From: VYFG01 sp022827325
Lineage (GTDB): Bacteria; Pseudomonadota; Gammaproteobacteria; Arenicellales; Poriferihabitantaceae
Length of the DNA: 64,000 nucleotides
Assembly: GCA_022827325.1 (NCBI GenBank)
Contig: JAJDTE010000018.1
Span: 12,020 to 76,019 of the forward strand
Reading direction: 5' to 3'
Of this stretch, positions 17,025 through 25,914 are shown piece by piece; within the stretch, counting starts at the first letter, position 1; every line of letters starts with the position of its first letter. A program made the position numbers and the translations under genes. The notes under the pieces were generated by a model. It worked only from the letters and a program-made list of their open reading frames with translations, was not told the DNA's origin and ran no database searches.

Positions 17025-17848
17025 CCAGGGATACCAGCCCATTGCCGTCCGGCCGGCGCAGGCAGTACCGGTCCCGGGGGCGTTTCGGCTGGGTTCTGCT
17101 GGTCTCGCTGCTGGTGCACAGCATCCTTGTTCTCGGCATTTCATTCGTCATGCCCTCCCAGGCGGGAAACCGGAGCTTCGCGCCTTCCATGAAAATCATG
17201 CTGGTCTCCACACCCACCGAGACCGCGCCGGATGATACCAACACGCTGGCCCAGAGCAACAGCCTGGGTGCGGACGACGGGGCGGAGCCCCTGCGGCTGT
17301 CCATGGATGCGGGCGCCAGGCTGGTGGAACAGCTCGAACGGGAACAGCTGCTGCTCGAGCAGCAGGTCAATGCCTGGCTCTCGTCCGAGCCCAGGGCCGA
17401 CGCCGCCGACATCCCGGTCATGGATCAAGCTGACCGGGACGCCCTGATGAAGCGCATCGATACCGCCTTCCTCAACGCCCAGGCGAATCCCAGGGAGCGG
17501 TTCGTGCACGCCAACTCAAGAGTCTCGGATCTGGCGCCCTACCTGGAGAACTGGCGGATGGTCGTGGAACGCGTGGGCAACCTGAACTATCCGGATGCCG
17601 CCAGGAAGCAGCAACTGGAAGGCGAACTCGTGCTGGACGTGGCGGTGCGCGCCGATGGTTCCGTTGCCGACATCAAGATTCTCAGATCCTCCGGCCAGAA
17701 AATTCTCGACGACGGTGCCGTACGCATAGTCCGGATGGCCGCGCCTTTCGATGAAATTCCGGAAAGCCTGCGCCGGGACTATGATATCCTGCACATTATC
17801 CGGACCTGGAGATTCAGTCACAACACGCTTGCAGATGTCACCCGTTGA
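17021..17848 (+). CDS. TonB-family energy transducer (TonB3-like position)
   Basis: Inner-membrane-anchored periplasmic protein of 275 residues: basic N-terminus, one membrane helix at about 22-44, a helical glutamine/glutamate-rich linker (around 95-115), and a C-terminal TonB domain from about 185 (YPDAARKQQLEGELVLDVAV, then VRADGSVADIKILRSSG). In Pseudomonas, the tonB3 gene lies between gshB and algH next to pilG and affects twitching; the same neighbourhood is kept here except that gshB is missing. The linker lacks the long Pro-Lys/Pro-Glu repeats of classic TonB. The GTG start gives a sensible signal-anchor, with no strong ribosome-binding site. Confidence 0.88.
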   Translation: MTRDTSPLPSGRRRQYRSRGRFGWVLLVSLLVHSILVLGISFVMPSQAGNRSFAPSMKIMLVSTPTETAPDDTNTLAQSNSLGADDGAEPLRLSMDAGARLVEQLEREQLLLEQQVNAWLSSEPRADAADIPVMDQADRDALMKRIDTAFLNAQANPRERFVHANSRVSDLAPYLENWRMVVERVGNLNYPDAARKQQLEGELVLDVAVRADGSVADIKILRSSGQKILDDGAVRIVRMAAPFDEIPESLRRDYDILHIIRTWRFSHNTLADVTR

Positions 17849-17878
17849 CTGGCCGGTCCACCGGACCTGCGGATCATC

Positions 17879-18445
17879 ATGACAGACGGTTACCTTACCA
17901 ATCATTTCCTGGTCTCCATGCCGCAGTTCATGGATGACAATTTCGCCCGTACCGTGACGTTGATCTGCCAGCACGATGCCGACGGGGCCCTGGGAATCGT
18001 GGTCAACCGGCTCAGCGCGCATACCCTCGGCGAGATCTACCAGCAACTGAACATCCGGGTGGCGGATCGTCACAGTGCGGCCCAGCCGGTGTTCGAGGGC
18101 GGTCCCGTGCATCGCGAATTCGGGCTGGTCGTGCACAGCCTGGAACCCGACCGGCACTGGGAGTCCACCCTCCGGATCAGTGACGGCCTCGCGCTTACCA
18201 GTTCCCGGGACATCCTGGTGGACATGGCACGGGGCGCCGGTCCCCGGGAGTCCCTGATGAGCCTCGGTTACGCCGGCTGGGGTCCGGGGCAGCTCGAGCA
18301 GGAAATCCTGCAGAACGCCTGGTTCAGCACGCCGGTGGAACGGCGGATACTGTTCGACACCCGGGTGGAAGACAAGTGGAATCATGCCGCCTCGATCATC
18401 GGCATGGACCTGAACAAGCTGACCGGCCAGGTGGGCCACGCGTGA
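17879..18445 (+). CDS. yqgE: YqgE/AlgH family protein (DUF179)
   Basis: A 188-residue member of the UPF0301/AlgH family. It begins LTNHFLVSMPQFMDDNFARTV, the family signature, with GALGIVVNR and FEGGPVHREFG following. The biochemical role is unsettled; in Pseudomonas it was named algH from an alginate phenotype. It is 30 bp after tonB and overlaps ruvX by the 4 bases GTGA, so it is part of the tonB-yqgE-ruvX-pyr transcription unit. Confidence 0.93.
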   Translation: MTDGYLTNHFLVSMPQFMDDNFARTVTLICQHDADGALGIVVNRLSAHTLGEIYQQLNIRVADRHSAAQPVFEGGPVHREFGLVVHSLEPDRHWESTLRISDGLALTSSRDILVDMARGAGPRESLMSLGYAGWGPGQLEQEILQNAWFSTPVERRILFDTRVEDKWNHAASIIGMDLNKLTGQVGHA

Positions 18446-18888
18446 AGGGTCGGGTTCTCGGCTTCGACTTCGGTCACAAACGGATCGGAACCGCCAGTGG
18501 CAATCGCACCACCGGCACCACCGCGCCGCTTGAAACCGTCGCGGCCACGAGCCAGGGCCCGGACTGGCCACGGCTGGTGGACCTGGTGCACACATGGCGG
18601 GCGGATGAACTGGTGGTCGGGCTGCCCCTGCACATGGACGGCAGCGAGAGCCATCTCAGCCGTGAGGCCAGGCGTTTCGGGGACGAACTCGCCAACCGCA
18701 CCGGCCTGCCCGTGGCCCTGGTGGACGAACGGTTGAGCTCCAGCGAGGCCGACCATGTCCTCACGCTCGGATCGACCCCCGGAAAGTCCCGTCAGCGACG
18801 GCGTCTGGCCCACAGGGACAGCATCGCGGCGGAGTTGATTGTCAGGACCTATCTGGCGGACAATCCGGCCCCGACATGCAACCGATAG
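18442..18888 (+). CDS. ruvX: Putative Holliday-junction resolvase RuvX (YqgF)
   Basis: RNase H-fold protein of 148 residues. The start GTG at 18442 is chosen because it overlaps the yqgE stop as GTGA and begins right at the conserved strand VLGFDFGHKRIGTA, whose Asp is a catalytic residue. Further motifs are VVGLPLHMDG and VDERLSS. YqgF proteins are linked to 16S rRNA 5' processing and to Holliday-junction resolution. It overlaps pyrR by 13 bases. Confidence 0.93.
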   Translation: MKGRVLGFDFGHKRIGTASGNRTTGTTAPLETVAATSQGPDWPRLVDLVHTWRADELVVGLPLHMDGSESHLSREARRFGDELANRTGLPVALVDERLSSSEADHVLTLGSTPGKSRQRRRLAHRDSIAAELIVRTYLADNPAPTCNR

Positions 18889-19376
18889 CGCTGGAGCCGA
18901 TTCTCGCCCGCATGGACCAGGAAATCCGGGACCTGGCCATGAACGATCCGCTGATGATCGGTATCCATACCGGGGGGGCATGGATCGCGGAACGCCTGCA
19001 CCGCTCTCTCGCCATCGACTCGCCCCTGTGCAGCCTAGACATTTCCTTCTACCGCGATGATTTCAGCCGGGTGGGACTGAATCCCAGGGTCCGGTCCTCC
19101 TCCCTGCCGGCCGACGTGGAGGGCCGGGAGGTGATCCTGGTCGACGACGTGCTCTATACCGGCCGCACCATCCGCGCCGCCCTCAATGAAATCTTCTCCT
19201 GGGGACGGCCATCCCTGGTACGGCTGGCTGTCGCGCTGGACCGTCCCGCACGGGAATTGCCGGTACAGGCGGACGTGGTTGGACGAAAGATCGAGCTTGA
19301 CGCCGACAAGCAGGCCAAGATCACGCGGGACGGCAGCGGTGTCCTGAATTTTGAGATCGTGACCAGGGTCCCATGA
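18876..19376 (+). CDS. pyrR: PyrR: pyrimidine regulatory protein / uracil phosphoribosyltransferase
   Basis: A 166-residue PRPP-binding protein. The PRPP loop is VILVDDVLYTGRT (86-98), and the earlier PFAM-type strand GIHTGGAWIAERL is typical of PyrR. In Gram-positives PyrR binds mRNA for attenuation; in Pseudomonas-like operons its regulatory role is less clear and it keeps weak uracil phosphoribosyltransferase activity. I saw no attenuator in the upstream coding overlap. Its stop overlaps pyrB as ATGA. Confidence 0.93.
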   Translation: MQPIALEPILARMDQEIRDLAMNDPLMIGIHTGGAWIAERLHRSLAIDSPLCSLDISFYRDDFSRVGLNPRVRSSSLPADVEGREVILVDDVLYTGRTIRAALNEIFSWGRPSLVRLAVALDRPARELPVQADVVGRKIELDADKQAKITRDGSGVLNFEIVTRVP

Positions 19377-20377
19377 GCGACAGCCGTCCGATTCCCTCCG
19401 ACAGCGCGATACAGTTCGATTCGCATGGCAGGCTGCGTCATTTCCTGACCATTCACGGCATGCCCCGGGAAACCCTGCTGGGCATTCTCGACACCGCCGA
19501 GTCTTTCATCAGCTTCGGCCAGCGGGAAATCCGCAAGGTCCCGCTGCTCAGGGGAAAGACGCTGGTCAACCTGTTTTTCGAGCCCAGCACCCGGACCCGC
19601 ACCACCTTTGAGATCGCGGCCAAGCGATTGTCCGCGGATGTCATCAACCTGAGCGCAACCAGGATGTCCACCTCGAAGGGGGAAACCATCCTGGACACGG
19701 TGCGCACCCTGGAAGCCATGCATACCGACATGTTCGTGGTGCGGGATTCGGCCAGCGGTTCGTCCCACCTGATCGCCAGCCACCTGCCGCCCCACGTCCG
19801 GGTGATCAATGCCGGTGACGGCCGCCATGCCCACCCCACCCAGGCCATGCTGGACATGTTCACCATCCGCCGGGAGAAAGGCGGGTTCGAGGGACTCCGT
19901 GTCGCCATCATCGGCGACATTCTCCACTCCCGGGTGGCGCGGTCCCAGATTCACGCCCTCGGCACCCTCGGGGTGGACGAGATCCGGGTGATCGGCCCCC
20001 GCACCCTGATCCCGACGGAAATCGAGGCCATGGGGGTCCGGGCTTTCTCCGACATGCGGGCAGGGCTCAGGGACGTGGATGTCATCATGATGCTGCGTCT
20101 CCAGCGGGAACGGATGGAAGGACAGCTGGTCCCCAGCGAACAGGAATACTTCAGCCGTTACGGCCTCACCGAGGACAAGCTCAATCTTGCCAGTCCCGAT
20201 GCCATCGTCATGCACCCGGGCCCCATCAACCGGGGACTGGAGATCTCCTCCAGCGTCGCGGACGGGGAAAAGTCGGTGATACTCTCCCAGGTCACGAACG
20301 GCATCGCCGTCCGGATGTCCATCATGGCCACGCTGATGGGGGGGACGGACCGGGAGAACGGACCGGTGACGCCATGA
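19373..20377 (+). CDS. pyrB: Aspartate carbamoyltransferase, catalytic chain
   Basis: Makes carbamoyl-aspartate in de novo pyrimidine synthesis. It has 334 residues with the carbamoyl-phosphate motif FFEPSTRTRT (68-77), a GDGRHAHPTQ region near 143-152 and HPGPINRG near the C-terminus. The N-terminal extension of about 20 residues is typical of class A enzymes, which form a dodecamer with the inactive dihydroorotase homologue PyrC'. The next gene is exactly that partner, overlapping by ATGA. Confidence 0.96.
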   Translation: MSDSRPIPSDSAIQFDSHGRLRHFLTIHGMPRETLLGILDTAESFISFGQREIRKVPLLRGKTLVNLFFEPSTRTRTTFEIAAKRLSADVINLSATRMSTSKGETILDTVRTLEAMHTDMFVVRDSASGSSHLIASHLPPHVRVINAGDGRHAHPTQAMLDMFTIRREKGGFEGLRVAIIGDILHSRVARSQIHALGTLGVDEIRVIGPRTLIPTEIEAMGVRAFSDMRAGLRDVDVIMMLRLQRERMEGQLVPSEQEYFSRYGLTEDKLNLASPDAIVMHPGPINRGLEISSSVADGEKSVILSQVTNGIAVRMSIMATLMGGTDRENGPVTP

Positions 20378-21657
20378 AGATTCTGATCACCGGCGGTCAT
20401 GTCGTGGACCCGGCCAACGAGGTGGACCGGGAGGCGGATGTTGGCATCGCCGATGGCCGCATCCGGTTTGTCGGAGACGCTGAACCGGGATTCAGCCCCG
20501 ACCGGACCATCAACGCCTCCGGGCGCTGGGTGCTGCCCGGACTGGTGGACCTGTGCGCCCGCCTCCGGGAACCCGGCGAGGAACAGAAGGCCACCATCGC
20601 CAGCGAAACCGCCGCTGCCGCCGCCGGCGGGATCACCGGCCTGGTCTGTCCTCCGGACACCTGGCCTGTCGTCGACACGCCTGCCATGGCCAACATGATC
20701 CGTGACCGGGCCGAGTCCGGCGGCTTCAGCAGGGTCCATCCCCTGGGGGCCCTGACGGTGGGGCTGGCCGGAGAGCGGCTCACGGACATGGCCATGCTCG
20801 CGGATGCGGGATGCGTCGGGGTCAGCAATGGCCTGAGAGCGGTGGAGAATACGCTGATCATGCGCCGTGCGATGCAGTATGCCTCCACATTCGACATTCC
20901 CGTGTTCCTGAGCCCGCAGGACCCCTGGCTCATGGGCAACGGGGTGGTTCACGAGGGCGAGATCAGCACCCGGCTCGGATTGCCCGCCATACCGGAAGCC
21001 GCGGAAACCGTGGGGGTAGCCCGTGACCTCGCCTTGATCGAGACCAGCGGGGCCAGGTCGCACATCAGTCTGCTGTCCTGTGCGCGCTCCGTCGGCATGG
21101 TCCGGGAGGCCAGGGAGTCCGGCCTGCCGGTGAGCGTCAGCGTGGCGATTCACCAGTTGCTTCTGACCGAGCGGAACATCGGTGCGTTCGACACCCGGTA
21201 CAAGGTCATACCGCCGCTGCGCACCGAAACGGACAGGGATGCGCTGGTCGAGGGTGTCCTGGACGGCACCATCGACGTGATCTGCTCGGATCATCAACCC
21301 CACGGCGCGGACGCCAAGCTGGCCCCGTTCGGCGAGGCGGCCACGGGTATTGCCGGCCTGGAAAGCCTGCTGCCCCTGACACTGTCTCTGGTGCGGTCCG
21401 GCGTACTGCCCCGCAGCAGGGCCGTCGCCGCCCTGACCGCCAGTCCCGCCCGGGTGATCGGAATCGACGCCGGGCACCTGACCCCCGGCGGCCGGGCGGA
21501 CATCTGTGTCGTCGACCCTGAGCACCGTTGGCGGTTCATGCCGGAGACCATGAAAAGCCGCGGCCGGAATTCCCCGTTCATCGGGGAGGAACTCACGGGT
21601 CGGGTGGAGATGACCCTCGCCTCGGGAAGGCCGACATTCGAACTGGAAACGCCCTGA
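20374..21657 (+). CDS. pyrC': Inactive dihydroorotase homologue (PyrC', ATCase partner)
   Basis: Amidohydrolase-fold protein of 427 residues. Active dihydroorotases carry the zinc ligands in a D-x-H-x-H-x-R-E-P-G motif. Here residues 59-68 read DLCARLREPG, so both histidines are replaced (Cys and Arg) while the REPG substrate loop remains. The late catalytic Asp region, DVICSDHQPHG, is kept. Known Pseudomonas PyrC' subunits are likewise inactive and serve to assemble PyrB, which fits the overlapping gene order. A separate active dihydroorotase must be encoded elsewhere. Confidence 0.92.
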   Translation: MKILITGGHVVDPANEVDREADVGIADGRIRFVGDAEPGFSPDRTINASGRWVLPGLVDLCARLREPGEEQKATIASETAAAAAGGITGLVCPPDTWPVVDTPAMANMIRDRAESGGFSRVHPLGALTVGLAGERLTDMAMLADAGCVGVSNGLRAVENTLIMRRAMQYASTFDIPVFLSPQDPWLMGNGVVHEGEISTRLGLPAIPEAAETVGVARDLALIETSGARSHISLLSCARSVGMVREARESGLPVSVSVAIHQLLLTERNIGAFDTRYKVIPPLRTETDRDALVEGVLDGTIDVICSDHQPHGADAKLAPFGEAATGIAGLESLLPLTLSLVRSGVLPRSRAVAALTASPARVIGIDAGHLTPGGRADICVVDPEHRWRFMPETMKSRGRNSPFIGEELTGRVEMTLASGRPTFELETP

Positions 21658-21766
21658 AGCCGGGAAGGATTGAATCGGGCGGCCCACGGACGCATATCCT
21701 TATCCATGCCAGGGCAGAAAATTCCCCTGTAAATGTTACGATAAGTTAATCCGCTGTTCAGATTGC

Positions 21767-21784
21767 AGCAAGCCGGCGCTTGCT
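21767..21784. repeat. Perfect 7-bp hairpin in the pyrC'-degP gap
   Basis: AGCAAGC, CGGC and GCTTGCT form a perfect hairpin 110 bp after the pyrC' stop and about 40 bp before the protease start. No T-run follows. It is either a terminator for the pyr operon or an element near the protease promoter, where a TACAAT -10-like box lies at 21797-21802. Confidence 0.4.
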
Positions 21785-21822
21785 ACCGTGACGCCATACA
21801 ATCTGATGATCGAGGTATTGAA

Positions 21823-23334
21823 TTGAACAACCAAGCTGCTTTCCTGAAACCGGCGGGACGCAATGCCGGCGTGGCGATGCTGTCCCTGTTTCTCCTGTGG
21901 TTCACGCTGCCGACCTTGGTCATGGCCGATGCCGACCATGTGGCCGCCAATCTGCCGGAAGTGAACATCGTGGATGGATTCGCGGAACTGGTGGAGGCGG
22001 TAAAACCGGCGGTGGTCAACATCTCGGTAACCGGCACGGTCACTTCCACCAGACGCCTGCCGAATTTCCGCAACCAGTCGCCGGAACTGGAAGAGTTCTT
22101 CAAGCGCTTCTTCGGCGACGAGTTCGAAATGCCCGGCGGCGACGGCGGCGACGGAGCCCCCTATGAACGGAAAACCACGGCCGTGGGATCGGGTTTCATC
22201 ATCGACCCGGAAGGACTGGTGGTCACCAACTACCATGTCATTGAAGACGCCGATGAAATCGAGGTGGTGTTCGATGACGGCACACGGGTTCCGGCAAGGC
22301 TGCGGGGGACGGACGGCAAAACCGATCTCGCCCTGCTGGAGATCGACGGCGATACGCCCTTCCCCTACGTGATCTTCGGTGATTCGGAGAAGGCCAGGGT
22401 GGGTGACTGGGTGGTTGCCATCGGCAATCCCTTCGGCCTCGGCGGCACCACCACGAAGGGCATCATATCGGCCCGTGGCCGGGATATCCGCTCGGGGCCG
22501 CTGGATGATTTCATCCAGATTGACGCCCCGATCAACCGCGGCAATTCCGGGGGCCCGCTGTTCAACATGAAGGGCGAGGTCATCGGCATCAACAGTGCGA
22601 TCTTCTCACCCAACGGCGGGAGCGTGGGTATCGGCTTCGCGATTCCTTCCGCCATGGCGAGCAACGTCGTCAGCCAGCTGCAGAACACGGGTTCGGTCCA
22701 GCGCGGCTACCTCGGTGTTCAGATACAGTCGGTGAATGACGATATTGCCGACAGCCTGGGACTGGACCAGGCCCGGGGGGCGCTGGTGACCCAGGTAATC
22801 GAGGGCAGCCCGGCGAAAGCGGCCGGCCTCAAAGCCGGAGACGTGATCCTCAGCTTCGACGGCAAGGACATACCGCGTATGCGGGAGTTGCCCAAGATCG
22901 TCGCACTGACCGAAATGAACAAGGAAGTGGACGTGGTGGTCTGGCGGGATGAGAAGGAGATGACCATCCGGGTTTCAGTCGGCGGCAACAGTGACGGCAC
23001 AACCGCCGGACCCGTCAACGGCAGCGACGAATCCGAGGCGGGGAAACTGGGGCTCAGGCTGGGTCAGCTGGATGACAACGCCAGGGAACAGTTCAGCATT
23101 CCCGAAGGCAGCAGCGGCGTGCTCATCACCGAAGTGGCACCCGACAGCCCGGCCGCTGAACGCGGCCTGGCGCGCGGCGAACTGATCACCAAGGTCGGCA
23201 ACAGCGATGTGGAAACACCCGAAGGGGTGCAGGAGGCCATCAGGCAGGCCATCGACGACGGCAAGAAGTCCGTGCTGATGCTGGTCGAACGGGAAGGCCG
23301 GGTCCGTTACGTGGCGATACCGCTGGACGGGTAG
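21823..23334 (+). CDS. Periplasmic trypsin-like serine protease with two PDZ domains (DegP/MucD type)
   Basis: HtrA-family protease/chaperone for misfolded envelope proteins. The start TTG at 21823 is chosen because GAGG sits 7 bases upstream and the product begins with a short basic region and hydrophobic signal sequence (GVAMLSLFLLWFTLPTLVMADA). The mature part has the catalytic triad His138 (NYHVIED), Asp168 (KTDLALL) and Ser242 (NRGNSGGPL), followed by two PDZ domains (about 290-380 and 400-495). The extended LA loop holds a Gly/Asp-rich segment. With 503 residues it matches MucD/DegP. No obvious sigma-E promoter was recognised. Confidence 0.93.
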   Translation: MNNQAAFLKPAGRNAGVAMLSLFLLWFTLPTLVMADADHVAANLPEVNIVDGFAELVEAVKPAVVNISVTGTVTSTRRLPNFRNQSPELEEFFKRFFGDEFEMPGGDGGDGAPYERKTTAVGSGFIIDPEGLVVTNYHVIEDADEIEVVFDDGTRVPARLRGTDGKTDLALLEIDGDTPFPYVIFGDSEKARVGDWVVAIGNPFGLGGTTTKGIISARGRDIRSGPLDDFIQIDAPINRGNSGGPLFNMKGEVIGINSAIFSPNGGSVGIGFAIPSAMASNVVSQLQNTGSVQRGYLGVQIQSVNDDIADSLGLDQARGALVTQVIEGSPAKAAGLKAGDVILSFDGKDIPRMRELPKIVALTEMNKEVDVVVWRDEKEMTIRVSVGGNSDGTTAGPVNGSDESEAGKLGLRLGQLDDNAREQFSIPEGSSGVLITEVAPDSPAAERGLARGELITKVGNSDVETPEGVQEAIRQAIDDGKKSVLMLVEREGRVRYVAIPLDG

Positions 23335-23436
23335 TCCGGTTCACCCCCCGTTGCCATGAACCAGGTGAACGCCGCGGCATGCCGCGGCGTTTGATCCCTT
23401 GCGGTACCGCGCCACCAAACAGCGTCCGGATTTCCG

Positions 23437-23442
23437 TACAAT
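23437..23442 (+). promoter_or_regulatory. -10-like TACAAT placed for a leaderless cysE transcript
   Basis: TACAAT ends 6 bases before the cysE ATG, which would put transcription start on or next to the A of the start codon. No convincing -35 or ribosome-binding site is visible. Confidence 0.3.
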
Positions 23443-23448
23443 GTCGAC

Positions 23449-24270
23449 ATGAACAAGCCCGTGACGCCCCCGGCAGCCCATGCCATGATCTGGCAGTCAA
23501 TGCGCTCGGAAGTGGAGCAGCTGATTGCGGGTGAAGCCATCCTTGCCCATTTCGCCCAGTCCGTGGTGCTCGACCATCCGGACTTCGAGCATGCGCTGGC
23601 ATCGCTGCTGTCCCAGAAGCTCGAATGCCCGATCCTGCCGAGGGAGTACTTCAAGCGGGTCGCGTTGCATGCGCTGACGGACGAACCATCCATCGGCGAC
23701 TCCGCCCGGGAGGACCTGGCCGCCGTCTGTGACCGCGACCCGGCCTGCAACCGCTACTCCGAACCCTTTCTCTACTACAAGGGCTACCAGGGACTCCAGG
23801 CCTACCGTATCGCCCACTGGCTGTGGCAGCATGAACGCCGCGACCTGGCGCTCTTCCTGCAGGGCCGGATGAGTGAGATCTTCGCCATGGACATCCATCC
23901 CGCCGCCCGCATCGGCTGCGGCATCCTCATCGACCATGCCCATGCCATTGTCATCGGTGAAACCGCGGTGGTGGGGGACAATGTCTCCATGCTGCATGAG
24001 GTCACCCTGGGCGGTACCGGAAAGGAGGCCGGGGACCGGCACCCGAAAATCTCCAGCGGGGTGCTGATCGGGGCCGGTGCCAAGATCCTCGGCAACGTCA
24101 GGATCGGGGAAGGCGCCAAGATCGGCGCCGGCAGCGTGGTGCTGAATGATGTCAGGTCGCATTCCACGGTAGCCGGTGTGCCGGCAAGGCCGGTGGGGGA
24201 CTGCTCCAGCAGCCAGCCGGCCCTGGACATGGACCACACCCTGGACGGGGAAGAGTCGGATCAGCCCTGA
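23449..24270 (+). CDS. cysE: Serine O-acetyltransferase
   Basis: Makes O-acetylserine from serine and acetyl-CoA, the first committed step of cysteine synthesis. The 273-residue protein has an all-helical N-terminal half (LFYYKGYQGLQAYRIAHWLW-like region near 103-125) and a left-handed beta-helix of hexapeptide repeats (DIHPAARIGCGILIDHAHAIVIG onward, about 145-240). The catalytic His/Asp region DHAHAIVIGETAVVGDNVSMLHEVTLGG is intact. It ends in a 30-residue acidic tail. It appears monocistronic. The ATG has no obvious Shine-Dalgarno sequence. Confidence 0.94.
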   Translation: MNKPVTPPAAHAMIWQSMRSEVEQLIAGEAILAHFAQSVVLDHPDFEHALASLLSQKLECPILPREYFKRVALHALTDEPSIGDSAREDLAAVCDRDPACNRYSEPFLYYKGYQGLQAYRIAHWLWQHERRDLALFLQGRMSEIFAMDIHPAARIGCGILIDHAHAIVIGETAVVGDNVSMLHEVTLGGTGKEAGDRHPKISSGVLIGAGAKILGNVRIGEGAKIGAGSVVLNDVRSHSTVAGVPARPVGDCSSSQPALDMDHTLDGEESDQP

Positions 24271-24447
24271 AGAAAGCGGGGTCCTGTCCGGAATCGGCAC
24301 CGGGCCGATGCAAACCCGGCGGTCGTCGTTGTCCGCGAATCCGGGGTACGGTATGCGGCCACGAACAGGCCACCACCGCCATCGCCCGCGGCATGAACCG
24401 GCCGTTGTCCCGTCAGGGTGACCGGCGACGACCCCGGTGCCGGTGCT

Positions 24448-25065
24448 TCAGAAGGATGACCCGGGCTGGGTGAGAAATTCCGTCTCCTCATCGGTGGACT
24501 CCCTGCCGAGGATGGCGTTGCGGTGCGGGAAGCGGCCGAAGCGCTCGATGATCTCCCAGTGCCGGCGGGCAAAATCCAGGTTCATCCCGAACATCTCCCG
24601 GTCTTCGGGATCCGCCTGCTCCGCCAGGGCACCGAACAGTTCCATGGATTTGTCCTGCATCGCGAGGTCCTCGCTGTGTTCAAACGGCAAGTAGGCGAAT
24701 ACCCGCTGAATCGGCTGCAGTTCCAGGTGGGTGCCGGCGGCGACCATCTCCTCGGCCATTGCCAGCGCCGCCGTGTCAAAGGCGAAGGATTCCGCCCTGC
24801 CCCGGTACATGTTCCGGGGAAACTGGTCACAGCAGATGATACTGGCCAGCATGCCCCGGGGCGCCTCCCGCCAATGGTCGAGCCGGCCGTCAAATACCGC
24901 CCGGGTCACCGATTCGAACCTGGTCCGGATTTCCAGGTCCACATCGTCATTCTTGCCGAACCAGACGGGTTGACGTTCGTCGCTGATCTCCTTGGCGGTC
25001 ACACCGTGACCGAACCAGAAGGTCAGTATGCTGTCGATGGTTTCAACCATGGATTCGGATGACAT
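24448..25065 (-). CDS. DUF924 family protein
   Basis: A 205-residue all-helical protein of the DUF924 (tetratricopeptide-like) family. Signature segments are ILTFWFG near the N-terminus, the W/F-rich WFGKND, and ICCDQFPRNMYRG with AFDTAALAMA following. The function is not established. The ATG at 25065 is preferred over an upstream GTG because GGAG lies 5 bases before it. It is divergent from the DnaJ-domain gene across 138 bp. Confidence 0.9.
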   Translation of the reverse strand: MSSESMVETIDSILTFWFGHGVTAKEISDERQPVWFGKNDDVDLEIRTRFESVTRAVFDGRLDHWREAPRGMLASIICCDQFPRNMYRGRAESFAFDTAALAMAEEMVAAGTHLELQPIQRVFAYLPFEHSEDLAMQDKSMELFGALAEQADPEDREMFGMNLDFARRHWEIIERFGRFPHRNAILGRESTDEETEFLTQPGSSF

Positions 25066-25203
25066 GAGCACTCCGCTGCGAACTTGATAGAATAGGCCGA
25101 TTGACTTGACGCCCCGGCGGGGCTTTCGAGGGCCGCCACCCTACCATAACCACCGAGATTTTTTCCACCGGCTTCCTGCCCGCGCCCTGACCGATCGGAC
25201 AAT

Positions 25204-25701
25204 ATGGCAATACGAATATTCCTGGCCCTCATTGCCGTTGCCGGCATCATGTGGTACCTGGCCTGGTATCACAGGGCCGATCCGGAATCGCGCCGGCGCT
25301 CGCTTCGGACCGTCACACTCTACGGGATCGGCATCGGCTTGCTGGTACTGGTGGTCACGGGACGCATTCCCTGGCTGTTCGCACTGTTCAGCGCCGCGGT
25401 TCCCTGGATCAACCGGGCAATGGCGGCGAGACGGGCCTGGTTCTTTTTCCGGGAGTGGCGCGGGGGGGATCCCGGCGGCGCCGGTGGCGGGGGCCGCCGG
25501 CAGGAGACCGGCAGACCCATCGAAAGCATGACCAGGGAGGAGGCCCTGGAGATTCTCGGCCTGGAGCCCGGCGCCACCCGGGAGGAAGTCATCGACGCGC
25601 ACCGCAAGCTCATGTCCAGGGTCCACCCGGACAAGGGCGGCTCCGACTATCTCGCCCAGAGCATCAACCAGGCACGCAAGATCCTGCTGGACGACCGCTG
25701 A
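25204..25701 (+). CDS. Membrane-anchored J-domain protein (TIM14/DnaJ-like)
   Basis: A 165-residue protein with an N-terminal membrane helix (about 3-21), a second hydrophobic segment (38-68), a Gly/Arg-rich linker (87-102) and a C-terminal J domain. The J domain has the HPD tripeptide at 141-143 (SRVHPDKGG), needed to stimulate Hsp70 ATPase. The layout resembles mitochondrial Tim14/Pam18 and bacterial DnaJ-like membrane proteins. The likely partner is DnaK at the inner membrane; client proteins are unknown. Confidence 0.88.
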   Translation: MAIRIFLALIAVAGIMWYLAWYHRADPESRRRSLRTVTLYGIGIGLLVLVVTGRIPWLFALFSAAVPWINRAMAARRAWFFFREWRGGDPGGAGGGGRRQETGRPIESMTREEALEILGLEPGATREEVIDAHRKLMSRVHPDKGGSDYLAQSINQARKILLDDR

Positions 25702-25810
25702 GCCTGCGGCTACCGGCCGCCGCCCGCCTCGCCGGATCCGGTGCCAGGAAGCGCCCCGCCGACCCCCGGCATGCGCCCGTGAGCCCCGGGAAGGGCGTAG
25801 GGCCGTCGGT

Positions 25811-25816
25811 TACAAT
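25811..25816 (+). promoter_or_regulatory. -10-like TACAAT upstream of the agmatinase gene
   Basis: TACAAT precedes the ATG at 25846 by 29 bases; no clear -35. It only suggests where transcription may begin. Confidence 0.25.
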
Positions 25817-25914
25817 CCGGGCATCCGCAGCACACGACAAGCGCAATGAGCAAATAAGACCTCGAGAGCGACAGTGCCTTCAGAAGCGAATCGCTGCTGG
25901 GACGGCACTGGGAA

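Noticed and set aside
18376..18441. Upstream extension of ruvX into yqgE
   Set aside because: The GTG at 18442 overlaps the yqgE stop as GTGA and starts right at the conserved first strand, so the extension is spurious.
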